The notes: generated by a model not told the origin, from the sequence alone. DNA of 64,000 bases from Hamadaea sp013361475 (GCF_040654195.1 NZ_JBFAHM010000016.1:119336-183335), one strand, 5' to 3'. Counted from the first letter of the stretch, positions 1 through 8,934 are shown. Numbers and translations are program-made.

Positions 1-593
1 CTGAGGGTCAGCGTCGCCTCGACGGTGAATCCCGCCTCCCGCAACCGTTCCGCCACTTGGTCCGGACGTCGCCGATGGACGTGGACCTTCATCGGGTGCC
101 CGCCGTAGCCCTCGGTCTTCAGCCGCGAACCCTCCCCGACGTGGAACCCCACCAGGAGGGGCCCGCCGGGTCGCAGCGCCCGCCGGAAATGCGTGAACAC
201 CGCCGGGATCAGCTCGTCGGGGATGTGAATCACCGACCAGAACGCGAGCAGCCCCGCGACCGAGGCGTCGGCGAGCGGCAACTCCGTCATCGACCCGACG
301 GCGAACCGCAGTCCCGGATGCTCTCGCCGGGCGACCTCGATCATCCCCGGCGACAGGTCGACGCCGAACGCGTCCACCCCGAGATCCCGCAGGTACGCCG
401 TGATGTGCCCCGGTCCACAGCCGACGTCGGCGACCGGGCCGCCTCCGGTGGCGCGGACGAGATCCGCGAACAGCGTCAGCGCGTTCCGCAGGTAGGGCTT
501 GTCGTCCAGGGCGTCGCGGACCTGATCGGCGTAGCTGGCCGCCACTGTGTCGTAAGAGATCCGGGTCTCGGCCAGCCAGCCGTCGGTCGCCAT
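1..593 (-). CDS. Class I SAM-dependent methyltransferase (3' end cut by window edge)
   Basis: Reading the minus strand from ATG at 593 gives 197 codons that run off position 1, so the C-terminus is missing. The SAM-binding motif I is clear (VADVGCGPGHITAYL, about residues 69-83), followed by an acidic strand end (FGVDLSPGMIEVA) and a motif LRPGGPLLVGFHV typical of Methyltransf_11/25 proteins. The substrate cannot be told. A TATGGT box sits 7 nt before the ATG and there is no Shine-Dalgarno, so a leaderless transcript is likely. It is divergent from the chitinase gene. Family is confident, specific function unknown. Confidence 0.85.
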   Translation of the reverse strand, partial: MATDGWLAETRISYDTVAASYADQVRDALDDKPYLRNALTLFADLVRATGGGPVADVGCGPGHITAYLRDLGVDAFGVDLSPGMIEVARREHPGLRFAVGSMTELPLADASVAGLLAFWSVIHIPDELIPAVFTHFRRALRPGGPLLVGFHVGEGSRLKTEGYGGHPMKVHVHRRRPDQVAERLREAGFTVEATLTL

Positions 594-659
594 GATCACG
601 ACCATAGTCCGCGAAGACCGATCGCGGATATTGGCACGCTCGAAGAGATAGACATTTAA

Positions 660-673
660 AGTAAGCTTTCTTA
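660..673 (+). promoter_or_regulatory. Chitinase promoter palindrome, copy 1
   Basis: AGTAAGCTTTCTTA lies directly before an AT-rich TTAATAAT stretch and only 11 nt before the chitinase ATG. The same sequence with one extra G (AGTAAGGCTTTCTTA) lies before the second GH18 gene at 48258-48244. It is a near-palindrome centred on AAGCTT. Inference: operator for a shared regulator, overlapping the core promoter. Confidence 0.55.
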
Positions 674-684
674 ATAATTGCGGG

Positions 685-2109
685 ATGTGGAACGACTCGC
701 TTCCCGCGCGCCGTGGACCGGTGCGCTCCCACCGGGGGCGGCTGTTGCTCGCCCTCGCCATCTCGCTGGCGACCACCCTGGTCACGGCCGTCGTCATCGC
801 CCCCACCGGCCAGGCCGCCGAGACCACCGCGGTCTCCTGCTCCGGCTACGCCGCCTGGGCCGAGGGCACCACCTACAAGGCGGGTGACAAGGTCACCTAC
901 ACCGGGCACCTCTACGAGGCGCTCGTCGGGCACACCGCGTACGTGGGGGCGGGGTGGAACCCGGCGGCGACCCCGTCGCTCTGGAAGGACCTGGGCACGT
1001 GCTCGGGTTCGACGTCCAGCCCGTCGGCGTCGCCCTCCACGTCGCCGACCCGGTCGACTTCCCCTTCTCCGTCGACGTCGCCGACGCGTAGCACGTCCCC
1101 GAGCGCGTCCCCCAGCACCTCACCGAGCACGTCGCCGAGTCCGACCTCGACGGGATCCACCTGTGCGGTCAAGTCCCGCCCGGCGGGCAAGGTGCTCCAG
1201 GGGTACTGGGAGAACTGGGACGGCGCGTCGAACGGCGTACACCCGGGGATGGGCTGGATCCCGATCACCGACTCGCGGATCGCCGCCCACGGCTACAACG
1301 TCATCAACGCGGCGTTCCCGGTGATCCGATCGGACGGCACCGCGCTGTGGGAGAACGGCATGGACGCCGGCGTCAAGGTCTCGACCCCGGCCGAGATGTG
1401 TGCCGCCAAGGCGGCCGGCGCAACGCTGCTGCTGTCCATCGGCGGCGCGGCGGCCGGCATCGACCTCAGCTCGTCGACGGTCGCTGACCGGTTCATCGCG
1501 ACGATCGTGCCGATCCTCAAGACGTACAACTTCGACGGGATCGACATCGACATCGAGACCGGCCTCAGCGGCAGCGGCAGCATCACCACGCTGTCGGCGT
1601 CCCAGGCGAACCTCATCCGCATCATCGACGGCGTCCTCGCCGCGATGCCGTCGAACTTCGGGCTCACGATGGCGCCCGAGACGGCGTACGTGACCGGCGG
1701 CAGCGTCACCTACGGCTCGATCTGGGGCGCCTACCTGCCGATCATCAAGAAGTACGCCGACAACGGCCGGCTGTGGTGGCTGAACATGCAGTACTACAAC
1801 GGCAGCATGTACGGCTGCTCGGGCGACTCCTACTCGGCCGGGACCGTGCAGGGCTTCACCGTGCAGACCCAGTGCCTCAACACCGGCCTGGTCATCCAGG
1901 GCACCACCATCCGGGTCCCCTACGACAAGCAGGTTCCCGGTCTGCCGGCCCAGTCCGGCGCGGGCGGCGGCTACATGGCGCCGTCGTCGGTCTCCCAGTG
2001 CTGGAACAGCGTCAGCGGGCTGAAGGGCCTGATGACCTGGTCCATTAACTGGGACGGTTCGAAGGGCTGGACCTTCGGCGACAACGTGAAGGCGCTGCAG
2101 GGGCGCTGA
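685..2109 (+). CDS. Secreted chitinase: CBM5/12-like domain, Ser/Thr/Pro linker, GH18 catalytic domain
   Basis: 474 aa. An N-terminal signal peptide (basic RSHRGR, hydrophobic core about 20-38, AxA-type site near residue 45) is followed by a small chitin-binding domain of the CBM5/12 type (about 52-106, with conserved aromatic residues and a Cys at each end), a low-complexity Ser/Thr/Pro linker (107-158) and a GH18 barrel (165-474). The barrel has the SIGG motif (251-254) and the complete catalytic signature DGIDIDIE with acid/base Glu at 291. GH18 enzymes of this layout hydrolyse chitin outside the cell by substrate-assisted catalysis. The ATG at 685 has no good Shine-Dalgarno; a palindrome shared with the other chitinase overlaps its promoter. 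A terminator follows the gene. Confidence 0.92.
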   Translation: MWNDSLPARRGPVRSHRGRLLLALAISLATTLVTAVVIAPTGQAAETTAVSCSGYAAWAEGTTYKAGDKVTYTGHLYEALVGHTAYVGAGWNPAATPSLWKDLGTCSGSTSSPSASPSTSPTRSTSPSPSTSPTRSTSPSASPSTSPSTSPSPTSTGSTCAVKSRPAGKVLQGYWENWDGASNGVHPGMGWIPITDSRIAAHGYNVINAAFPVIRSDGTALWENGMDAGVKVSTPAEMCAAKAAGATLLLSIGGAAAGIDLSSSTVADRFIATIVPILKTYNFDGIDIDIETGLSGSGSITTLSASQANLIRIIDGVLAAMPSNFGLTMAPETAYVTGGSVTYGSIWGAYLPIIKKYADNGRLWWLNMQYYNGSMYGCSGDSYSAGTVQGFTVQTQCLNTGLVIQGTTIRVPYDKQVPGLPAQSGAGGGYMAPSSVSQCWNSVSGLKGLMTWSINWDGSKGWTFGDNVKALQGR

Positions 2110-2125
2110 CCCAGGTCACCGCACG

Positions 2126-2158
2126 GCCGGGAATCCTCCACTTCGGAGGGTTTCCGGC
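2126..2158 (+). terminator. Intrinsic terminator after chitinase
   Basis: Hairpin with arms GCCGGGAATCCTCC and GGAGGGTTTCCGGC (14 bp including two G-U pairs), a 5-nt loop, followed by TTTGT. It lies 17 bp after the chitinase stop. Confidence 0.7.
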
Positions 2159-2190
2159 TTTGTCGGTGGGCCGTTCTAGACTTCGGCCCC

Positions 2191-2583
2191 ATGGCGATGG
2201 TGAGTTTCGTCGACGAGACGACCGCGGGCGATCGCAGCACCGCGTGGCACTTGGAGATCTTCGAGGAGCGCCTGCCGCTGCGCGAGGTGATCCGCCGCCG
2301 GGTGTTCCAGGAGGTGGCCGAGCACAACGCGAAGGGCGGCGACGTCTTCCGCGGTCTCGTGCAGCCGACCGGCACCGAGCGGACGCTCAACGGCTTCAAG
2401 CTCAAGGAGCCTCGCCGCGTCGACCCGGAGGAACAGGCGACCAAAGCGCTGGAGGCCTTCTCCCGCAACGGTTTCGTCGTCCTGATCGACGACCGTCAGG
2501 TGGACGACCCCGAGGCGGTCGTCGAGCTGTCCCGGGGCACGCAGATCACCTTCCTCAAGCTCGTGCCGCTGGTCGGTGGCTGA
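2191..2583 (+). CDS. Conserved hypothetical protein, first gene of DUF4132 operon
   Basis: 130 aa, mixed alpha/beta, with no signal peptide or membrane segment. I do not recognise a named domain. The sequence has a conserved-looking middle (ERTLNGFKLKEPRRVDPEEQ) and a C-terminal strand-rich part. TAGACT sits 8 nt before the ATG and no Shine-Dalgarno is visible, so this looks like the leaderless first gene of an operon. Its TGA overlaps the ATG of the DUF4132 gene by one base (TGATG), indicating translational coupling, and the pair may act together. Function unknown. Confidence 0.75.
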   Translation: MAMVSFVDETTAGDRSTAWHLEIFEERLPLREVIRRRVFQEVAEHNAKGGDVFRGLVQPTGTERTLNGFKLKEPRRVDPEEQATKALEAFSRNGFVVLIDDRQVDDPEAVVELSRGTQITFLKLVPLVGG

Positions 2584-5102
2584 TGGCTGTGCCCACTGAC
2601 CTGGCCGACCACGTCAAGAATCTGGCGGCGCTCGCCCGCTCCGGCGAGGTGGACGCACTGGCCGACGAGACGATGGCCTGGTCGGCCCGCCTCGCCGAGG
2701 CCGACGACGACCGCCGGGGCAAGCACCGTTCCCAGCGCCAAGCCGATGCCCGGCAGTCGTTGCGGCGGCTCACCCCGGAGAAGATGCCCGCACTGCTGAT
2801 GACGCTGCTCGATCGGTCTGTCGAGGTGTCTGACGCCGGCCAGCGCGGCATTCTCGCCGCACTGCTCCACGAGCTGGTCAAGCCCTACACCATCAGCCAG
2901 GATCCGGACGACGCCGAGATCGCGCTGGCCTTCGGCGCCCGGCACGTGACCTACTTCGGCGGCGACCAGCTGCGGGAACTCGCCGAACGCGTCCTCGCGG
3001 CGGGCCGGCCGCTGCCCCCGGAGGCGCTCGCGGTCATCCGGCGCTCGACGGTTCACGGTTATTGGAACTCGGCTCAGGAGCTGGCTCCCCTGCTCGACAA
3101 GCTGACCGACCTCCCGGCGCTCAACGTGGGCGAACCGTGGGCCGACCGCGCGCTGGCCGATGTCGCCGCGTTGCCGCCCGCCGAGGCGGAGCGTTGGTAC
3201 GCCCTGTTTCGCCACGCGACCACCGCCACCAGTGCCAAGCCGTCGCCCAAGTGGGAGACGGCCGGGCGCGTACTGCTCGACGCGGTGGGCGAACCCGGCC
3301 CGCGGCTGCGCGAGTGGCTCGGTCTGGTCGGCCGGGCGCGGACGATCCGGCTCGCCCGTTCGCAGTGGGAGCCGGATGTCAACGAGGCCTTCGACCCGTA
3401 CAACGCGACCACGCTGCGTGGCTTGATCTGGCTGCTGGCCGTCGGTGACGCCGCCGAGCATCCGGAGACGGCTCGTGTGCTGGGCTACCTCGTCGAGACG
3501 GCGTTGAAGAAGGCGCCCGGGATCGGCCCCCGTAATCCCAAGGTCGCCAACGCCTCCGTCTACGCGTTGTCCCGCATCCCGTCCGACGGCGCGCTCGCCC
3601 AGATCGCCCGGCTGGCCTCCCGGGTCACCTACAAGGGCACGCTCAAGGAACTCAACGCCGCGCTCGACAACCGGGCGAAGGCGCTCGGCCTGTCCCGCGA
3701 CGAGGTCGAGGAACTGGCCGTGCCGACCTACGGCCTCACCGGCGTCGGCGTACGCGTGGAGAGGTTCGGCGATGCGACGGCCACTTTGGACGCCGCGAGC
3801 GGGACGGTCAGCTGGCTCAACAGCGCTGGGAAGGCGGTGAAGTCGCCGCCCGCCGCGGTGAAGACCGAGTTCGCCGAAGAGCTGGCCGAATTCAAGGCGG
3901 CCGTCAAAGACGTCGACAAGATGCTGTCGGCTCAAGCCGAGCGCCTCGATCGGCAGTTCCTCGCCCGGCGGGTGTGGCCGTTCGACGCCTGGCGCGAGCG
4001 TTATCTCGACCATCCCTTGGTCGGCACGCTGGCGCGACGCCTGATCTGGCTGGTCGACGACACGGCTTGCGCGTTCGCGGACGGCTCTCTGCGTACGCTC
4101 GAGGGAAAGCCGGTCACCGGCGAGCAGGTGCGGCTCTGGCACCCGATCGACCGGGACGTGGACGAGGTGCTGGCGTGGCGCGCGTGGCTGGAGACGCGGC
4201 GCGTGACCCAGCCGTTCAAGCAGGCCCACCGCGAGGTTTACCTCCTGACGGCGGCCGAGGAGAACACGCGAGTCTACTCGAACCGATTCGCCGCGCACAT
4301 TCTGCGGCAGCACCAGTTCCACGCGCTGACCGCCGCCCGGGGCTGGCGCAACAAGCTGCGGATGATGGTCGACGACACTTACGAGCCGGCGAGCCGTGAC
4401 CTGCCGCAGTGGGGGTTGCGCGCCGAGTTCTGGATCGAGGGCGCCGGGGAGAACTGGGAGACCGACACCACCGAGTCCGGCGCCTACCTTCGCCTCGCCA
4501 CCGACCAGGTGCGGTTCTATCCGACCGGCGCGCCGGCGAACCACGCGCACGCGGGCGGCGGCGGCTACGAGCAGTGGGTCGGTCAGGAGGCGCAGCCGAC
4601 CGACCCGCTGCCGCTCAACGAGATCCCGCCCCTCGTGCTCAGCGAAGTGCTGCGCGACGTCGACCTGTTCGTCGGCGTCGCCAGCGTCGGCAACGATCCG
4701 ACCTGGTCCGACGGCGGGCCGGACGGCCGGTTCCGGGAATACTGGGAGTCCTACAGCTTCGGCGAGCTGAGCGGCACCGCACAGACCCGCCGCGAGATGC
4801 TGGAGCGGCTCGTGCCGCGGCTGGCCATCGCCGACCGCGCGCACATCGAGGGCCGGTTCCTGGTCGTCCGCGGCGAGCTGCGCAGCTACAAGATTCACCT
4901 CGGCTCCGGCAACATCCTGATGACGCCGAACGACCAGTACCTCTGCATCGTGCCGAAGCAGGCGGCAGGCGGTCCAGCCGACGTGTTCCTGCCGTTCGAG
5001 GGCGACCGGGTGCTCGCCGTCATCCTCAGCAAGGCGTTGATGCTGGCCAAGGACACCACGATCACCGACCCGACCATCACGCGTCAGCTAGCGTTGCGGT
5101 GA
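2583..5102 (+). CDS. DUF4132 domain-containing protein
   Basis: 839 aa, cytoplasmic. The N-terminal two thirds is helical and HEAT-like; the C-terminal part carries the DUF4132 signature: LARRLIWLVDD, then RLWHPIDRDVDEVLAWRAWL, QPFKQAHREVYLLT and the long conserved block through HQFHALTAARGWRN. DUF4132 proteins (MolR-like) are widespread but their biochemical role is not settled; they often sit beside MoxR-type ATPases, which are not seen here. The start is taken at the ATG overlapping the upstream TGA; extending upstream in this frame would overlap the whole preceding gene. The stop overlaps the next ATG by four bases (ATGA-type overlap), so the three genes form one operon. Confidence 0.85.
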   Translation: MAVPTDLADHVKNLAALARSGEVDALADETMAWSARLAEADDDRRGKHRSQRQADARQSLRRLTPEKMPALLMTLLDRSVEVSDAGQRGILAALLHELVKPYTISQDPDDAEIALAFGARHVTYFGGDQLRELAERVLAAGRPLPPEALAVIRRSTVHGYWNSAQELAPLLDKLTDLPALNVGEPWADRALADVAALPPAEAERWYALFRHATTATSAKPSPKWETAGRVLLDAVGEPGPRLREWLGLVGRARTIRLARSQWEPDVNEAFDPYNATTLRGLIWLLAVGDAAEHPETARVLGYLVETALKKAPGIGPRNPKVANASVYALSRIPSDGALAQIARLASRVTYKGTLKELNAALDNRAKALGLSRDEVEELAVPTYGLTGVGVRVERFGDATATLDAASGTVSWLNSAGKAVKSPPAAVKTEFAEELAEFKAAVKDVDKMLSAQAERLDRQFLARRVWPFDAWRERYLDHPLVGTLARRLIWLVDDTACAFADGSLRTLEGKPVTGEQVRLWHPIDRDVDEVLAWRAWLETRRVTQPFKQAHREVYLLTAAEENTRVYSNRFAAHILRQHQFHALTAARGWRNKLRMMVDDTYEPASRDLPQWGLRAEFWIEGAGENWETDTTESGAYLRLATDQVRFYPTGAPANHAHAGGGGYEQWVGQEAQPTDPLPLNEIPPLVLSEVLRDVDLFVGVASVGNDPTWSDGGPDGRFREYWESYSFGELSGTAQTRREMLERLVPRLAIADRAHIEGRFLVVRGELRSYKIHLGSGNILMTPNDQYLCIVPKQAAGGPADVFLPFEGDRVLAVILSKALMLAKDTTITDPTITRQLALR

Positions 5103-6067
5103 TGCAGGAGCAGCTCGATCGTCTGCTGGCGGCGGCGCCGATGCCCGCCGTCGCGCTGACCGTCTTCGACGCCGACACCATCCGCTATCAGCGGCTGCGC
5201 GGGGTGGCCGACCTGACCACCGGCCGCCCCGTCACGACGGAAACCTGGTGGGATCTGGCCAGCCTGACCAAGACGCTGGTCACCTTGCCCGAGGTGCTCG
5301 CACGCTTCGACCTCGACGCGCCGCTGTCCGAAGTCTGGCCTCCGTCGGCAGGCCATCCCGTCGCCTCGGCGACCGTACGCCAGCTGCTGTGCCACACGGC
5401 TGGGTTGCCGGCCACCGTCCCCTTCTATCGTGGCGACCCCGACATCGTGGCGCGGGCGCTGACGACCCCGCTCGATCGTCCACCAGGGGCGGAGGCCGTC
5501 TACAGCGACCTGGGTTTCCTGCTGCTCGGTGCGGCCCTCGGGCCGGAGCTGCCCGAGCTGGGCGCCGCGCGATCCGGACTGCGATTCGGGCCGGTGGCCG
5601 AACCGGCGGTGGCCACCGAGCACTGCGAGTGGCGGCAGCGGATCATCGTGGGCGAGGTGCACGACGAAAACGCGTACGCGATGGGCGGGGTGGCCGGGCA
5701 CGCCGGGGCCTTCGGGACGGTGGACCTCGTCACCGCGGCCGCCCGCGCCTGGTTCGCCGATCGCGTCGTGAGCCCGGAACTCCACTACGCCGCCCGCCAA
5801 CGCTGGTCGGGCAACGCCGACGGCGAGCGGTTCGGGCTCGGCTGGTGGCTGCCCCCGACGCGGGGACTCGGCGGGCCGCGTCCGGGCCCCGGCTCCTACG
5901 GCTGTTCCGGGTTCGTCGGTCACCGCATCTGGTTCGAGCCCGCGTACGGGTATGGCGTGGTGATCCTCAGCAACCGGATCCACCCGCATCGCGACACCCG
6001 GCCGGCGTTCAACGCCTGGTGCGCCGAGGTGCTCGCCTTCCTCAGCGGTCCCGCCGCCCGCGGCTGA
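5102..6067 (+). CDS. Serine hydrolase, beta-lactamase/class C penicillin-binding family
   Basis: 321 aa without a signal peptide, so probably cytoplasmic. Family motifs: SLTK (Ser54-Lys57, the SxxK nucleophile motif) and YSD at 134-136 in place of YxN. Near the C-terminus GCSGFVGHRIW takes the place of the HTG-type third motif. The family includes esterases, D-aminopeptidases and carboxypeptidases; the substrate here is unknown. It is the third gene of the operon and starts inside the DUF4132 stop codon. A 52-bp palindrome follows 21 bp after the stop, between this gene and the convergent HEAT protein gene. Confidence 0.85.
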   Translation: MQEQLDRLLAAAPMPAVALTVFDADTIRYQRLRGVADLTTGRPVTTETWWDLASLTKTLVTLPEVLARFDLDAPLSEVWPPSAGHPVASATVRQLLCHTAGLPATVPFYRGDPDIVARALTTPLDRPPGAEAVYSDLGFLLLGAALGPELPELGAARSGLRFGPVAEPAVATEHCEWRQRIIVGEVHDENAYAMGGVAGHAGAFGTVDLVTAAARAWFADRVVSPELHYAARQRWSGNADGERFGLGWWLPPTRGLGGPRPGPGSYGCSGFVGHRIWFEPAYGYGVVILSNRIHPHRDTRPAFNAWCAEVLAFLSGPAARG

Positions 6068-6088
6068 AGCCATCGACGCCCACCTTCA

Positions 6089-6140
6089 TGATCAGGGTCA
6101 TTTCCACGTCGCCATAGCAGCATGGAAATGACCATGATCA
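6089..6140. repeat. Intergenic palindrome (terminator-like), ends TGATCA
   Basis: Arms 6089-6106 and 6123-6140 match at 17 of 18 positions around a 16-nt loop. It lies between convergent genes, and the minus-strand TGA in its right end is the stop codon of the HEAT protein gene. Its TGATCA ends resemble those of the palindromes at 23812 and 61094. Probably a bidirectional terminator without a U-tract. Confidence 0.7.
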
Positions 6141-7712
6141 CGGCGACTGGAGTCGAATCCCCGCGTGGAAGCGCAGCAGCAGCGCCAGCCGCTCCCCCAG
6201 CACCGGCCACAGATCCGCGATGAGCTGGTCGATCTCCTGCGCCTGCGCCGGTGTGGGCATGCTGTAGGTCGTGCTGGCCCCATGATTCAGCCAGGAGGCG
6301 AGATCTGCCTGGACCGTCCGGCGCAGGCGATCGTCGGAGTCGGCGTACAGCCGCAGGTCCAGGAGAATCCGCTGCCAGACGTTGGCCGTCGCCAGCAGGC
6401 GGTAGGCGGCGAACCGGGTGAACGCGGGATTCTCCGGCCGAACCAGCTTCTGAAGGTGGTCGCCGTCGAGCTGAGCAGCGATCCGGAGGAGGCTCGTCCT
6501 AGCTTGCGCCACCACTGCGGGCGAAGAGTCGCGCAGCATCGGCAGCAATTCCGCCGGGTCGACAACGCCTATTCGGCGAAGCGCCGCGATCGCGGCCGAT
6601 CGCATACGCGCCTGCGGGTGGTCCAGCCACTGGCGAAGGTGGGCGGCGTCTCGTTGATCGCCGACTTCACCGAGCCCGGCGATCGCGCCGACCGTGGGGG
6701 TTGCCGTGTCCACCAGCTCGCGGTAGCGGGCTGGCACGTCGACACCGGCACTCCGCTGCACGTTTCGGGCCACGGTTCGAACGATCAGGCTCCGGTCGGC
6801 GAGCCGCGCTTCGGCTGCGGCGAGGTCCCCTCGCTTGGCCAAGGCGTGCACCGCTTCCGCCCGGACCAGCGCCGTCCGTCCAGCGGCCAGGTGGCGCAGG
6901 TCGGTCAGGCTTATGGTCCCGCCCATCGCCGCCCGTGCGCACATCGCCCGGACGGTCTGATCCGGGTCGGCCGCTGCCGCCGCGATCAGCTGACTGGTCG
7001 TGAGCTGACCGGCTTCGATCAGCAGGTGGTACGCGGCCCGCCGCGCCCGGTGCGCGCGTACCGGTAGGACGGCCTGCACTTCGAGCGCCGAGAGCGATCG
7101 GAGTCGCGCCCGAGTCGCCTCGGCGAGCCATTCGTGGGGCGCCCGCCGGTCCAGCTGGAACGCCGCGTCCACCAGGGACGAAAGCTCAGCGACCGGCATC
7201 GCCGGAAGCCGGGTGGCCAGCGCCGCGCGAGCGGCTGCCTGGACGGCCGGAACCCAGTCGCCGGACCGGAGAGCGAGCACCGTGACCGCCAGCGGATCTG
7301 GAGTGGTGGCCAGCAGCGTCGTCGCCGCTTCGCGAAGGTAGCCGGACGGGTGGCCCGCCGCCATCGTCAACCGCAGGAGATCGTCCTCGCCCTCGACCAG
7401 CCGGGCGGCCAAGGCCCGCGACCACACCGGTGCGCTCTGCCACGCTCGGCGTAGCTCTTCGTCCAGCCGCGACCAGAAGCGGGCCGACGCCGCCCGCAGT
7501 GCCGCGACGACGACCGTCCGATCGCGTACTGTGCCGTCGCGGCTGATCGCGATGAGGTCCCGGGCCAGGCCGAGGTGGACGGCGTCACCGGCTTGGCGGA
7601 CGTCTCTGGCAACGGCTTCCCCGTCCGTCACCGCGAGAGGGTAGTCGGACACCGGCGAAGACAGCGGCCCTCGCCGCACCCAGGCCAGCAACCGATCGCG
7701 TACGCCCTTCAC
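6138..7712 (-). CDS. HEAT-repeat protein
   Basis: 524 aa composed almost entirely of short helical pairs with HEAT/PBS-lyase-like pattern (for example LRQWLDHPQARMRSAAIAAL and LLPMLRDSSPAVVAQART). There is no signal peptide or membrane segment, so it is probably a cytoplasmic protein-protein scaffold. Start is GTG at 7712; no in-frame ATG upstream is possible before a stop. The stop codon lies in the palindrome at 6089-6140. No catalytic motif was seen and the partner is unknown. The DUF998 gene upstream on the same strand is 43 bp away, so co-transcription is possible. Confidence 0.8.
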   Translation of the reverse strand: MKGVRDRLLAWVRRGPLSSPVSDYPLAVTDGEAVARDVRQAGDAVHLGLARDLIAISRDGTVRDRTVVVAALRAASARFWSRLDEELRRAWQSAPVWSRALAARLVEGEDDLLRLTMAAGHPSGYLREAATTLLATTPDPLAVTVLALRSGDWVPAVQAAARAALATRLPAMPVAELSSLVDAAFQLDRRAPHEWLAEATRARLRSLSALEVQAVLPVRAHRARRAAYHLLIEAGQLTTSQLIAAAAADPDQTVRAMCARAAMGGTISLTDLRHLAAGRTALVRAEAVHALAKRGDLAAAEARLADRSLIVRTVARNVQRSAGVDVPARYRELVDTATPTVGAIAGLGEVGDQRDAAHLRQWLDHPQARMRSAAIAALRRIGVVDPAELLPMLRDSSPAVVAQARTSLLRIAAQLDGDHLQKLVRPENPAFTRFAAYRLLATANVWQRILLDLRLYADSDDRLRRTVQADLASWLNHGASTTYSMPTPAQAQEIDQLIADLWPVLGERLALLLRFHAGIRLQSP

Positions 7713-7755
7713 CAGGACATCGTCGCAAGGGCGTCCACCGAATTCGCCGGCCCGA

Positions 7756-8439
7756 TCAGGTACGCGGGTGGCGGCGTTGGCGTACTGCCAGCAGGAACAC
7801 CCAGAGCCAGCCGACTGCGATCGACAGCCGCTGCCACAGCCCGGCAGTCTCCATAAGCGACGGATTCTCGCCGAATCCCAGCCCGGATAGGACGAACAGC
7901 ACGAGGAGGGTCATTCCGCTGAGCACGGAGTAGATCGCGCGCACCGGTGACTGTCGGCGGGCGAAGGCGTACCCGAAGAAGAGCATGGCCACGGCGAGGC
8001 CGGCGAAGGCCGCGACCGAGAGCAGGTCGTGGAGGGTTCCGTGCCAGCTGTCGCCGGTCGCGGTCGTGGGGTAGCCGCCGACCGGGTCGGTCGCGAACAG
8101 CCCGGCGCCGAGGAGGCCGAGGCCCCAGACGCCGACGAGCAGTGGGCCGGCCAGCGCGCCGGGGCCTGGACGGAGGCTGCGTCGGAGACCGATCGCGAAC
8201 AGGATCGTCAGCACGCCGCAGACCAGGAAGTTCATGACTTGCTGCCAGCCGCCCGGGCCGAGGGCGAGGGAGCTGACCGGGTGCCGCATCGGGTCGTAGC
8301 CGTCGCGGAACGCTCCTTCCACGACGAACGCGAGGACGAACAGCGGCCCGGCGATCAGGCCGCAGGTCAGCAGGCGGTTCGGCGGGGCGGGTGGGCGATC
8401 CGGGGTGGCCGCGCCGACGAGCGTGAGGGTCGTCGTCAT
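7756..8439 (-). CDS. DUF998 family integral membrane protein
   Basis: 227 aa with about six hydrophobic segments and the DUF998 hallmark after the first one (RDGYDPMRHPVSSLALGPGGWQQVMNF). DUF998 proteins are actinobacterial membrane proteins of unknown biochemical role, often controlled by a dedicated regulator. The ATG at 8439 lacks a Shine-Dalgarno; TACGGT sits 6 nt upstream, so the mRNA is likely leaderless. That box is inside the first of two matching palindromes (8442-8485), so expression should be tightly repressed. The cognate regulator is not adjacent. Confidence 0.85.
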   Translation of the reverse strand: MTTTLTLVGAATPDRPPAPPNRLLTCGLIAGPLFVLAFVVEGAFRDGYDPMRHPVSSLALGPGGWQQVMNFLVCGVLTILFAIGLRRSLRPGPGALAGPLLVGVWGLGLLGAGLFATDPVGGYPTTATGDSWHGTLHDLLSVAAFAGLAVAMLFFGYAFARRQSPVRAIYSVLSGMTLLVLFVLSGLGFGENPSLMETAGLWQRLSIAVGWLWVFLLAVRQRRHPRT

Positions 8440-8441
8440 GT

Positions 8442-8485
8442 GTCAACCGTAGTTGACGCGGACTCGACCGTCAACCAAAGTTGAC
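8442..8485 (-). promoter_or_regulatory. Twin GTCAAC-N4-GTTGAC operators of the DUF998 gene
   Basis: Two copies of GTCAAC, four bases, GTTGAC at 8442-8457 and 8470-8485, 28 bp centre to centre. The proximal copy contains the putative -10 box (TACGGT on the minus strand) and ends 3 bp before the ATG; the distal one is near the -35 position and touches the stop codon of the GNAT gene. This is the expected layout for repression by a dimeric regulator. Confidence 0.75.
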
Positions 8486-8934
8486 TACAGCACCCAGCCG
8501 AAGCTCCGGGCCGTCCAACTCGGCGTCCGCGCTTCGTAGAAACGGTGCGCGCGCACTCGCGCATCGCCGGAGTCCAGCTCGATATGAGTCGCCCCACGGG
8601 TACGCGCAAAGGAGCAGGCGGCGTCCAGCAACAGCGTCCCCAGCCCCTGCGATCGCCGGTCCGGATGCGTGGCGAGGTCTTCGACCCAGCACCGCCGGCC
8701 GAACCGGACCGACAGGATGTCCACGTACGCCGTGCAGAGCCCGACGACCTCCGAGTCGACGGCGATCAGGACGGTGCTGTCGTCCGAAGCGATCGCGTGG
8801 CGTACGCGGTCGGCCGCGACCTCGGGGTCCCAGCTCGGCGGCGGCGATCCGGGCGGGGCGAACAGCCATTCGTAGGCCGCCACGACGGCGGGCACGTCGT
8901 CTTCCTGAGCCGTCCTGATCTCAACGTCGGTCAT
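8485..8934 (-). CDS. GNAT family N-acetyltransferase
   Basis: 149 aa. Standard GNAT fold: N-terminal IRTAQEDDVPAVVAAYEWLF, beta4 WVEDLATHPDRRSQGLGTLLL with the acetyl-CoA pyrophosphate loop (RRSQGLG), and a C-terminal FYEARTPSWTARSF. Likely acetylates a small molecule or peptide amine; substrate unknown. The ATG at 8934 is preceded by TACCGT at 7 nt with no Shine-Dalgarno, which supports this start. Divergent from the two-component kinase gene. Confidence 0.88.
   Translation of the reverse strand: MTDVEIRTAQEDDVPAVVAAYEWLFAPPGSPPPSWDPEVAADRVRHAIASDDSTVLIAVDSEVVGLCTAYVDILSVRFGRRCWVEDLATHPDRRSQGLGTLLLDAACSFARTRGATHIELDSGDARVRAHRFYEARTPSWTARSFGWVL

Noticed and set aside
660..673. DasR binding site for chitinase control
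   Set aside because: The palindrome does not match the DasR consensus; treated as a different site.
2496..4898. 800-codon minus-strand frame opposite the DUF4132 gene
   Set aside because: Shadow frame with no recognisable domain and Arg/Gly/Val-rich composition.
6148..6170. tRNA T-arm-like sequence (GGAGTCGAATCCCC)
   Set aside because: No acceptor stem or anticodon arm around it and it lies in the HEAT protein coding region.
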